A stretch of DNA of 34,425 nt from Bacillota bacterium (GTDB taxonomy: Bacteria; Bacillota; Clostridia; Peptostreptococcales; Anaerovoracaceae), in NCBI GenBank assembly GCA_017556505.1, contig JAFYNS010000164.1, positions 1 to 34,425 on the forward strand, written 5' to 3'. The position numbers were made by a program, and so were the translations under genes. The notes below the pieces were generated by a model. The model searched no databases. It saw only the letters and a list, made by a program, of their open reading frames with translations, and was not told the DNA's origin. How positions within the stretch are numbered: position 1 is the first letter of the stretch; each line of letters begins with the position of its first letter. Below, one piece after another: positions 18,629-25,675 of the stretch.

Positions 18629-19033
18629 TCAGTTATCCTTTTCCACTCTGCAGTTTTCACAGATTCCTTTCAGCAGCACTGCAGACAGTTCCGCTTCTCC
18701 ATTCACACCAGCAAATGTGTCACAGATAACTTCCTTCAGCCGGAGGAGTTTTTCTTCCCCATCCGATTCCAGGTCAACCAGGCCGCCGCAGCAGCTGCAT
18801 TTCATATGAAAATGTTCATCCACCATTCCGTCAAAGCGATCCTGCCCATCGCCGGAAGACAGCCGACGTACCTCTCCCAGTTCCACCAATGTGTTCAGGT
18901 TCCGGTACACCGTCGCAATCCCAATCGACGGCAGTTCCTTCTTCGCTTCCTGGTAAACCCATTCTGCTGTAGGGTGTGAAGTGGTATTTTTAATAATATC
19001 AAGAATCAGGTTTCTCTGTCTGGAGTAATTCAT
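18629..19033 (-). CDS. perR: Fur-family peroxide-type regulator, PerR-like
   Basis: This is a Fur-superfamily metalloregulator (134 residues). It has an N-terminal winged helix (TVYRNLNTLVELGEV) and a metal-binding C-domain. His20, Asp68 (DRFD), His74, His76 (HFH) and Asp87 match the five ligands of the B. subtilis PerR regulatory site. Cys79/Cys82 and Cys125/Cys128 form the structural zinc site. The neighbouring rubrerythrin and superoxide reductase genes fit a peroxide regulon, so PerR is more likely than Fur or Zur, though assignment by motif alone is not certain. I chose the ATG at 19033, 6 nt from AAGGAGG; the GTG two codons upstream touches that site. Confidence 0.88.
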   Translation of the reverse strand: MNYSRQRNLILDIIKNTTSHPTAEWVYQEAKKELPSIGIATVYRNLNTLVELGEVRRLSSGDGQDRFDGMVDEHFHMKCSCCGGLVDLESDGEEKLLRLKEVICDTFAGVNGEAELSAVLLKGICENCRVEKDN

Positions 19034-19054
19034 AAACACCCTCCTTTCCGAATT

Positions 19055-19077
19055 TAATAATAGTTATCATTATAATA
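19055..19077. promoter_or_regulatory. Fur/PerR-like operator
   Basis: The AT-rich imperfect palindrome AATAATAGTTATCATTATAAT carries a TTATAATGATAACTA core on the minus strand that partly matches the PerR box TTATAATnATTATAA. The left half is exact and the right half is weaker. It overlaps the -10 of the regulator's promoter, which suggests autoregulation. It may also affect the divergent superoxide reductase gene. Confidence 0.5.
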
Positions 19078-19100
19078 AATCTTTATTTTACAGACGTCAA
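19072..19100 (-). promoter_or_regulatory. Promoter of the PerR-like gene
   Basis: TTGACG (-35, 19095-19100) and TATTAT (-10, 19072-19077) are 17 bases apart on the minus strand. An overlapping TATAAT (19069-19074) is an alternative -10 with 20-base spacing. Confidence 0.6.
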
Positions 19101-19222
19101 GCCAATTTAATTAAATTTTGCACAAAATTTACTGTTTATTTTCTCCAAAACAGTGTATATTAGAAGCATAAGACATATAACACTGAGATAAAAAATCTTA
19201 AGATAAAACATCGGGAGGTATT

Positions 19223-19603
19223 ATGATGAAGAAGTTATTTAAATGTATGCACTGTGGTAATATCGTTGAACTGTTGGAAGAATCCGGCGTTCCTGTTATC
19301 TGCTGTGGCGAAAAGATGACAGAACTGGTTCCAAACACCACAGATGCTGCTACCGAAAAGCACGTTCCAGTCGTTGAAGTATCCGGAAACGAAGTGGTTG
19401 TTAAAGTTGGATCCGTTGAACATCCAATGCTGGAAGAACACCACATCGCCTTCATCGTTCTGGAAACAAACCTGGGTACTCAGAGAAAGTTCCTGAATGT
19501 AGCAGGTAAACCAGAAGCAAGATTTGTTCTGGCTGAAGGTGAAGAAGTTGTGGCTGCATACGAATACTGCAATCTCCATGGTTTCTGGAAGGGCACTCTG
19601 TAA
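19223..19603 (+). CDS. dfx: Desulfoferrodoxin (two-iron superoxide reductase)
   Basis: This protein reduces superoxide to hydrogen peroxide without producing oxygen (126 residues). The N-terminal desulforedoxin domain binds Fe(SCys)4 through Cys8, Cys11, Cys27 and Cys28. The catalytic centre II has His47, His67, His73, Cys116 and His119, and Glu46-His47 matches the EKH motif next to the active site. The peroxide it makes would be removed by the adjacent rubrerythrin. GGGAGG lies 6 nt before the first of two adjacent ATG codons. I see no convincing -35/-10 pair in the AT-rich upstream DNA. Confidence 0.96.
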   Translation: MMKKLFKCMHCGNIVELLEESGVPVICCGEKMTELVPNTTDAATEKHVPVVEVSGNEVVVKVGSVEHPMLEEHHIAFIVLETNLGTQRKFLNVAGKPEARFVLAEGEEVVAAYEYCNLHGFWKGTL

Positions 19604-19635
19604 TCTTCCGGAACTGCAGGCAAATGATTTAAGAC

Positions 19636-19664
19636 GAAAAAAGCACCTCGCGGGGTGCTTTTTC
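19636..19664. terminator. Bidirectional terminator between dfx and the nucleotidase-like gene
   Basis: AAAAAAGCACC and GGGTGCTTTTT form a stem around a short TCGC loop, with A- and T-runs on both sides. It can serve both convergent genes. Confidence 0.9.
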
Positions 19665-19672
19665 AATTTACG

Positions 19673-21706
19673 TTAAGACGTTACTTTTCTGGATACCACA
19701 TTGGACCAGCTGCTGTAATAGGTCTTACCTCCGATAGACTTGTAGCCTCTCACCTTATAATAATAAGTCTTTCCCTTTGTCAGGCCGGACGTATTCTTAT
19801 AGGAAAGGCTGCTGGTGGACTTCATCTTACTGTAGCCGCTGCTCTTCTTCGTAGATTTGTACACCTGATACTTCAGGCCTTCCACTTCTTCGCTGGCTTC
19901 CCATTTCACCTGAATATACCGTTTGCCGGAACTCTTGCCGTACTTGGAAGAGGCTGTGATTTCCATATCCTTAATAGCCAGAATCTCAGTCTTCTGCTTC
20001 AGCTGTTTTTCCAGCTGTGCAATCCTGTTTTCATATTCCTTCAGGTCATCCTTAACCAGATCAGCAACTTCCTGTTCCAGTTCGCTCTGTCTCACCAGTC
20101 TGATGGAATCCACGCGTCCCTGAGACTTGGCATAGCGGCCGCCTGCAGTTCCCTTCAGATTATTGGTCAGGTAGGAAATAACCGCCAGATTGTCCGAAGT
20201 AACACCCGGCTGAACCACGGTTCCGTTTCTAAACATGGTGTAACCGGTCGCTCCGCTGAGCAGATCCTCGGTACCCGCCACTCTGTACGTGGCAAACAGA
20301 TCCAGTTCCGCTCCGTTGATCATCACATTGGTCACACGGTATTCTCCACTGATGCCGCGGAAGTTTCCGAATCCATCCAGAGAGACGGACGGAATCACAG
20401 TTTCCTGAATGTCATAGGTAAGCCCGGAAATCTGGAAAAATCCGCCATTGGAGTTTGGATAAAGACGCGCAGACATTTCCAGTGCATCCATAAGGTCTGC
20501 ACCGCTGATTTCTGCCACACCAATTGGCTTGCCCTCAGGCAGCACTTTGAGGATGTCCTTATAGCTGATATCGCCCAGTGCCAGGCTTGCCCGCAGTTCC
20601 CTGGACTCTACCAGTGCCAGATCCGCACCTGTGGCAGCTCTGTAGGCGTCTGCCGTCAGGTCTCCCAGATTGGTCTCTTTTTTATCGACAGTTCTCGTAC
20701 CAGAAGAAGATGTGGCCTCCAGACGGCTGGTTGTCACAGCAAAATCTTTGCTCAGATCTCCATTGTATCTCGCCTGCAGGGTCTTCACCTCGTCCTGCAC
20801 CTTTACATCCCGGAGGTTATAATTACTGATCAGTTTTCCCTCCAGCGTATTGTTTGTTTTAATTTTCAGAACACCGATGTTCTTCAGACCGTTTCCCGCA
20901 CTGGTAAGCAGCACTGTATTGCCTCCGGCATCCTTCACACTCTGTCCTGCAAAGGCAGCATGCGTTCCGCCCTGGATCACCGCTGTCAGTCCGGAAGTAT
21001 TTTTAATCACAGACTGTGCGCTGTAAGGACCAGCTGCATCATCACTCAGATGTGCCACTGCAATAACATATTCTGCACCGATGGCCCTCGCTGTATCGAT
21101 GGCATTCTGAACTCTGTAATAAAGCTCTACCCCCTGATTTCCATCACAGAAATCATAAGCTGTTCCGAAATCACCGGCAGACATCTCCATGGTCAGCGGA
21201 TCGCTGATTCCCACATAAGCAACCATTTTTCCACCGTAAGGCACCAGCTTGAACGGGCTGAATACCGCTTTATTGTCCGATGTACGCACGAAATTACAGC
21301 TGATATACTCAATACCCGTCAGCGGAGCCAGTGTACTGCAGAAATAATCTGCACCATAAGCAAAATCATGAATTCCCGGAACCGCTGCTGTATAGCCGGA
21401 AAGCTTCATCGCTTCTGCAGAATATTTCCCCCTGGAAACTGCAGAGAGCATGTTTCCGCTCATGGCATCCCCTGCATCAACCACGGAAACATATCGGGTT
21501 TCACGCCGCATTTCATTTTCGTAGGCTTTCAGCCCCGCATATCCCAGATTCTCATCGGCCTGTCCGTGAACATCACCGGTAAACAGGATGACGATATCTT
21601 CAGACTGGGCAGACTCCGCAGAAAAGGCCGCCGCCGGGATCATGGTCAGAATCAGAATGCATGCCATTATCAGGCAGCTGATTTTTCCAGCATTACGCTT
21701 CTTCAT
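19673..21706 (-). CDS. Exported 5'-nucleotidase-like protein with degenerate metal site and Fn3 domain
   Basis: This encodes 677 residues. Residues 1-30 look like a signal peptide (KKRNAGKISCLIMACILIL then AAAFSA). Residues 37-300 resemble the metallophosphoesterase domain of UshA-type nucleotidases, and residues 330-540 the C-terminal substrate domain (ETNLGDLTADAYR, NGGFFQISGLTYDI). Asp45, His47 (GDVH), Asp80 (GD), His113 and His219 align with conserved residues. The usual GNHEFD is GIHDF, with Ile112 in place of the metal-ligand Asn, and GHSH/GHSQ is replaced by GGTHA (246-250). Catalysis may therefore be weak or lost. After a short coiled coil (about 548-580) an Fn3-type domain ends the protein. 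It lies 30 bases after psuG behind a G-rich ribosome binding site, so it is probably in the same operon. Confidence 0.8.
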   Translation of the reverse strand: MKKRNAGKISCLIMACILILTMIPAAAFSAESAQSEDIVILFTGDVHGQADENLGYAGLKAYENEMRRETRYVSVVDAGDAMSGNMLSAVSRGKYSAEAMKLSGYTAAVPGIHDFAYGADYFCSTLAPLTGIEYISCNFVRTSDNKAVFSPFKLVPYGGKMVAYVGISDPLTMEMSAGDFGTAYDFCDGNQGVELYYRVQNAIDTARAIGAEYVIAVAHLSDDAAGPYSAQSVIKNTSGLTAVIQGGTHAAFAGQSVKDAGGNTVLLTSAGNGLKNIGVLKIKTNNTLEGKLISNYNLRDVKVQDEVKTLQARYNGDLSKDFAVTTSRLEATSSSGTRTVDKKETNLGDLTADAYRAATGADLALVESRELRASLALGDISYKDILKVLPEGKPIGVAEISGADLMDALEMSARLYPNSNGGFFQISGLTYDIQETVIPSVSLDGFGNFRGISGEYRVTNVMINGAELDLFATYRVAGTEDLLSGATGYTMFRNGTVVQPGVTSDNLAVISYLTNNLKGTAGGRYAKSQGRVDSIRLVRQSELEQEVADLVKDDLKEYENRIAQLEKQLKQKTEILAIKDMEITASSKYGKSSGKRYIQVKWEASEEVEGLKYQVYKSTKKSSGYSKMKSTSSLSYKNTSGLTKGKTYYYKVRGYKSIGGKTYYSSWSNVVSRKVTS

Positions 21707-21736
21707 ATTTTACCCCCCATATTTGAACGTTTTTTA

Positions 21737-22642
21737 TTACAGGTTTACTGCGATTGCTGCACCAACTGCTGCGTTGTTCAGAACCAGCTTGATGTTTGCT
21801 TCCAGGCTCTTGCCTTCAGTCAGGTCTTTTACTCTGGACAGCAGGAATGGTGTAATTCTCTTACCGGTAATATGCTGTTCTTCGCATTCCTTCAGAGCTT
21901 CCCTGATTACAACGTCCATCTGTTCGAACGGAATTTCATCTTCTTCAGGCAGAGGAACTGCTACCAGAACACCGCCCTTCAGGCCCATCTTTTCCTTGGT
22001 GTTAATCAGCGCTGCGATTGCTGCAGGATCATCCATTCTGCATTCTGCAGCATGACCGCTTCTTCTGCTGTAGAAAGCAGGGAATTCGTCAGCACCGTAA
22101 GTAATTACAGGAACACCTGCAGTTTCCAGATATTCCAGAGTGCCAGGGATATCCAGGATGGACTTTACGCCTGCGCAGATTACGGTTACATCCGTCATCT
22201 TCAGTTCTTCCAGGTCAGCGGAAATGTCATGGCTTTCACCTGCGCCTCTGTGTACACCGCCGATACCGCCGGTTACGAACAGTCTGATGCCAGCCATATT
22301 TGCTGCAATCATGGTACCTGCTACAGTTGTCGCACCGTCACCCTTCTGAGAAATTACCAGCGGAAAGTCTCTTCTGCTCACCTTCAGAACATTCTTAGCA
22401 GTTGCCATATATTCAACTTCTTCTTCGGTCAGACCGATTTTGATACGGCCGTCGATAATACCGATGGTAGCCGGCATTGCACCTGCTTTTCTGATTACAT
22501 CTTCTACTGCCAGTGCAGTCTCCACGTTCTTCGGATATGGCATACCGTGGGAGATAATTGTGGATTCCAGTGCAATTACCGGAATACCTTCTTCCATTGC
22601 CTTTGCTACTTCAGGTTTAATATCCAGAAAATCCTTATACAT
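21737..22642 (-). CDS. psuG: Pseudouridine-5'-phosphate glycosidase
   Basis: PsuG cleaves the C-C glycosidic bond of pseudouridine 5'-phosphate to uracil and ribose 5-phosphate (301 residues, cytosolic). Glu26 (ALESTIISHG), Lys87 (LKVSRRDFP) and Lys160 (CAGVKSILD) match the catalytic glutamate and the lysines that bind or form the covalent adduct in E. coli YeiN. TGGIGGVHRGA and ITYGADEFPAFYSRRSG are further family motifs. The ATG overlaps the psuK stop as TAATG, so the two enzymes of the pathway are translationally coupled. Confidence 0.95.
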   Translation of the reverse strand: MYKDFLDIKPEVAKAMEEGIPVIALESTIISHGMPYPKNVETALAVEDVIRKAGAMPATIGIIDGRIKIGLTEEEVEYMATAKNVLKVSRRDFPLVISQKGDGATTVAGTMIAANMAGIRLFVTGGIGGVHRGAGESHDISADLEELKMTDVTVICAGVKSILDIPGTLEYLETAGVPVITYGADEFPAFYSRRSGHAAECRMDDPAAIAALINTKEKMGLKGGVLVAVPLPEEDEIPFEQMDVVIREALKECEEQHITGKRITPFLLSRVKDLTEGKSLEANIKLVLNNAAVGAAIAVNL

Positions 22643-23559
22643 TATTTCATCCTCCTTAAAATTTCTTCTCTGTTTAATTTATCATTGACAGCCGCACGGC
22701 TTTCCATGGCAAGTGATGACGCTGCCATACCCATCCGAGCAGTCTCTTCAATATCGCGTTTTTCGGCCATTCCCAGCAAAATCATGGCTGAGAAGCTGTC
22801 TCCGGCGCCGGTGGCGCTGACCAGGTTTACTGCACCCGGGCGGATAATGCCTTCTTTTTCTTCGCTGCAGTAGTACACACCATCTTTGTTCAGTGTGATA
22901 AACACCTGCTTTACTCCCTGATTCATGAACCAGCGGGCAGCCCGGCTCAGATCATCCTCCGATTCAATGCGGATGCCGGAAAGTTCTTCTGCCTCAATAC
23001 GGTTCGGCTTCACCGTGTGGAATCTTCCGATGCAGTTCTTCGCTCTTCCTGCTTTATGCGCAGACACCGGATCAAAGAACAGCTTGATTCCACGGGATGC
23101 CAGTGTCTCAGCTGCTGCTTCCAGAAGTCCTGCTCTCAGATTTGCATCCAGACACACCACCTCTGCATCGCAGAGCACCTCTTCATGACCCAGAATCTTC
23201 TCCAGATTCAGTTCGTCCAGAATATCCATGTCGGAAATGGCCAGTTCCATATCATGTCCGTGGTTCAGAACGGACAGATACATGGAAGAGTTCTTTCCGG
23301 GTATGGTTTCAATGCCGCGCACATCCACACCCAGTTCTTCCAGGTGGCGCACCGCACCCTGCCCCATGTGGTCTTCACCGACCACGGAAATCATGGCAGC
23401 AGAACCACCTGCTCTCGCCACGTTTTCCACAATATTACGTCCTACACCGCCGAAAGACATCTCAATCCGGCCCGGATTGGAGTCTTCTTTCACCAGAGGC
23501 TTAAAGGGACTTCCTTCAATATCAATATTAATTCCGCCTATTACTGTAATATTTGCCAT
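22642..23559 (-). CDS. psuK: Pseudouridine kinase, PfkB family
   Basis: PsuK phosphorylates pseudouridine to the 5'-phosphate used by PsuG (305 residues). The PfkB/ribokinase fold is shown by SFGGVGRNIVENVARAG (35-51), DPVSAHKAG (163-171), KPN (184-186) and the anion-hole/catalytic motif TGAGDSF with Asp254. By motifs alone it is a PfkB sugar or nucleoside kinase; the tight coupling to psuG makes pseudouridine the likely substrate. It starts 11 bases after the upstream kinase stop, with AGGAG in the gap. Confidence 0.93.
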   Translation of the reverse strand: MANITVIGGINIDIEGSPFKPLVKEDSNPGRIEMSFGGVGRNIVENVARAGGSAAMISVVGEDHMGQGAVRHLEELGVDVRGIETIPGKNSSMYLSVLNHGHDMELAISDMDILDELNLEKILGHEEVLCDAEVVCLDANLRAGLLEAAAETLASRGIKLFFDPVSAHKAGRAKNCIGRFHTVKPNRIEAEELSGIRIESEDDLSRAARWFMNQGVKQVFITLNKDGVYYCSEEKEGIIRPGAVNLVSATGAGDSFSAMILLGMAEKRDIEETARMGMAASSLAMESRAAVNDKLNREEILRRMK

Positions 23560-23570
23560 ACTGTCTCCTG

Positions 23571-25241
23571 CTAATCTACAAACACGCTTCCGCCGATAAA
23601 CTCTCTCAGAATGGAGTTGTTTACAATTACCGAATCATCCTCTATGGTCCGGAAGAAACGAAGCATACAGAGGAGTCTCTGTGCATCAGAGTATTCCGGT
23701 TCATCTGGGCCGATATCCGCCAGCAGCGGTGCCGCATATTTTTTCAGTACACTGATTTCATACAGGTGTACCGAGTTGAACATGACATCCGCCTCGTTGC
23801 TGTAAGGGAAAATATTCTTGTCTTCTCCCGCACGCACCTTCGGCCAGCTGGCGATGGTGTGCTGTGCAGAATGGCCGCGGTACTTGTAGTCGCGGACCAT
23901 ACGCCGCAGCATACGGTGGTCGGTGGTCACGATGCGGTTGTGACTGTCGATATTCAGCGCCGTCAGCGGGCTGATATAAATCTTAAATTTTGCCTCCTTC
24001 GGAATTTCTGCCGTCAAGTCTTCGTTAAGGGCATGAATCCCTTCAATGACAATCGGCTGACTGGATCCGATGGAAGTAATGCGCTTACCGAATTCCTTAT
24101 GACCTGTGAGGAAGTTAAAGCTTGGAAGATCCACTTCCTTTCCTTCCAGAAGGTCATTCATATTCCGGTTGAAGAGTCCGATATCCACGGCTGCCAGATT
24201 TTCAAAATCTTTTTCACCGAATTCATCCAGCGGTGTCTCTTCCCGTTCCACGAAGTAGTCGTCCGTACCCATATACAGCGGATTCAGACCGTTTACCCGA
24301 AGCTGAATGCACAGACGCTGTGCAAAGGTTGTCTTTCCTGAAGACGACGGTCCGGCAATCAGAATGATTCTTTTTTTCTGTTTCGTAATCATGTCCGCAA
24401 TCTCTACGATTCGTTGATTATGAAGCGCCTCCGAGAGCTGAATCAGATCACGGGCCTGGCCGCTTTCGATTTTACGGTTCAGGTCGGATACATAATGCAC
24501 ACCCATGAGTTTGCCCCAGCGGTGCTGCTCCCCGAAGGTTTTATAAAGTGTGGTCTCATCAACAAACTCCGGAATCACATCCGGTGCGGAAGGATGAGGG
24601 AACCGAAGCAGTACGCCCCGCTTGTATTTCATCACCTGGAAATGCTGCAGATATCCGGCAGACGGTACCATGAGACCGTAGAAAAAGTCCCGGTACCCAT
24701 CCAGGGAATAAAACATGTTTCCACCGCAGGCACTGCCTTTTCCATCCTGAAGGAGCTGTATTCGCTCCGGCTGTCCGCTTTTATGGAACAGTTCTTTCGC
24801 CTCTTCCATACCAACCATTTCTCTTACAATCGGTACATCTGCATCCACAATCTGACGCATCCGTTTCTCAATCTGCTGAATCTGGTCATCACTTAAAGCA
24901 TCCCCTGTTTTAATCTCCGTATAAAGCCCACGGTTCAGGGAATTCTCTATATCAACCGATACATCTCCCAATACATCCTGCACCGCTTTCAGATAAAGCA
25001 AAATCAGGCTGTTCTGATAAATGATATTGGCGGACTGTGTTCTCATGTCGAGAAATTCCACCCGGCAGTCATGCTCCAGGTGAGTTTCCAGAGATTCCAC
25101 ATTGTTGTTCACCTTACCAGCCAGCACAATATAGGGCAGTTGTTCCTTATATGTATGATACAGTTCTTTCAATGTAATGCCCGCGGCTGTTTCCACTTCA
25201 AAAAAGTCTGCTCTGGGCTGAAGTTTCAGCTGAATTTTCAT
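23571..25241 (-). CDS. Uridine-kinase-like protein with threonyl-tRNA-synthetase-like N-terminus
   Basis: This encodes 556 residues. Residues 1-65 resemble a TGS domain, and 66-260 resemble the second additional domain of threonyl-tRNA synthetase (Tyr-Ser-Leu-Asp-Gly, then PSAGYLQHFQVMKY). Residues 285-500 form a uridine kinase/phosphoribulokinase-type P-loop domain with GPSSSGKTT (297-305) and TDDYF (326-330). This architecture is known in Firmicutes and Thermotogae as a nucleoside kinase, possibly for uridine or cytidine. Its place before psuK and psuG fits pyrimidine nucleoside salvage. The ATG at 25241 follows AAGGGGTG by 6 nt. The in-frame upstream opening to 25544 is not used, because it overlaps the promoter and the divergent gene. 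Confidence 0.9.
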   Translation of the reverse strand: MKIQLKLQPRADFFEVETAAGITLKELYHTYKEQLPYIVLAGKVNNNVESLETHLEHDCRVEFLDMRTQSANIIYQNSLILLYLKAVQDVLGDVSVDIENSLNRGLYTEIKTGDALSDDQIQQIEKRMRQIVDADVPIVREMVGMEEAKELFHKSGQPERIQLLQDGKGSACGGNMFYSLDGYRDFFYGLMVPSAGYLQHFQVMKYKRGVLLRFPHPSAPDVIPEFVDETTLYKTFGEQHRWGKLMGVHYVSDLNRKIESGQARDLIQLSEALHNQRIVEIADMITKQKKRIILIAGPSSSGKTTFAQRLCIQLRVNGLNPLYMGTDDYFVEREETPLDEFGEKDFENLAAVDIGLFNRNMNDLLEGKEVDLPSFNFLTGHKEFGKRITSIGSSQPIVIEGIHALNEDLTAEIPKEAKFKIYISPLTALNIDSHNRIVTTDHRMLRRMVRDYKYRGHSAQHTIASWPKVRAGEDKNIFPYSNEADVMFNSVHLYEISVLKKYAAPLLADIGPDEPEYSDAQRLLCMLRFFRTIEDDSVIVNNSILREFIGGSVFVD

Positions 25242-25293
25242 GTCATACACCCCTTGCGAAAGAATTTGCATGCTTTTGCGCATGGACATGAAT

Positions 25294-25324
25294 ATTATAT
25301 CATACTTCTCAGGTTTTGTGGCAA
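25294..25324 (-). promoter_or_regulatory. Promoter of the nucleoside-salvage operon
   Basis: The minus strand has TGATATAAT, an extended -10 (TATAAT at 25294-25299), with TTGCCA (25319-25324) 19 bases upstream. A short CATGC/GCATG hairpin follows in the leader (about 25268-25284). Confidence 0.65.
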
Positions 25325-25349
25325 AATATCTGTGAAAGGAGTGATTACT

Positions 25350-25550
25350 TTGAAAAAACTGATACTCATCCTGATGATTGTCGGCGGCCTGAACTGGGGT
25401 CTGGTGGGAATTCTGAACTTCAACCTGGTAACAACCATCTTTGGTCCGAATTTCGCACTTATCACCAGAATCATCTACGCACTGGTCGGCGTTGCCTCTC
25501 TCTACGGGATTACCTTCCTTTTCAGCGACGAACGACGTCAGCACGCATAG
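25350..25550 (+). CDS. DUF378 family small membrane protein
   Basis: This is a 66-residue integral membrane protein of the DUF378 (YuzA-like) family. It has two hydrophobic segments: KLILILMIVGGLNWGLVGI with the family's GGLNWGLVG motif, and IIYALVGVASLYGITFLF after FNLVTTIFGPN. The start is probably TTG at 25350, 8 nt after AAAGGAG; a GTG at 25341 overlaps that site. The function is unknown. It diverges from the nucleoside-salvage operon and a terminator follows directly. Confidence 0.88.
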   Translation: MKKLILILMIVGGLNWGLVGILNFNLVTTIFGPNFALITRIIYALVGVASLYGITFLFSDERRQHA

Positions 25551-25555
25551 AGAAG

Positions 25556-25582
25556 ACCTGCCCTCGGGCAGGTTTTTCTTTT
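25556..25582 (+). terminator. Terminator of the DUF378 gene
   Basis: ACCTGCC and GGCAGGT pair around CTCG, followed by TTTTCTTTTC. It starts six bases after the stop codon. The AT-rich stretch from 25583 to 25675 probably holds the promoter of the next gene (TATAGT at 25637-25642), but no clear -35 is seen. Confidence 0.85.
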
Positions 25583-25675
25583 CAGATAAAAACTGATAAT
25601 TTTTATTATTTTAATTTTATTTTAATTTTTCTAATGTATAGTATAGCCATAAACAGAATAAAGGGGGACAACATC

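Noticed and set aside
18629-19033. Assignment of the Fur-family regulator as Zur or Fur
   Set aside because: The DRFD aspartate, the HFH pair and the neighbouring peroxide/superoxide enzymes fit PerR better, although motif evidence alone is not final.
19118-19161. Promoter for desulfoferrodoxin (TATATT at 19156-19161)
   Set aside because: No -35 match at 15-19 base spacing and no TGn. The region is simply AT-rich, so I did not call it.
19655-22873. A 1072-codon open frame on the plus strand
   Set aside because: It lies antisense to psuG, psuK and the nucleotidase-like gene, has no recognisable motif or ribosome binding site, and is rich in Cys, His and Ser as expected from a shadow frame.
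25242-25544. 101-residue N-terminal extension of the uridine-kinase-like protein
   Set aside because: It overlaps the divergent DUF378 gene and the operon promoter, and the ATG at 25241 has a good ribosome binding site.
25316-25675. 120-residue N-terminal extension of the Fn3-PepSY protein
   Set aside because: It runs through the DUF378 gene and its terminator. The ATG at 25676 starts a clear signal peptide.
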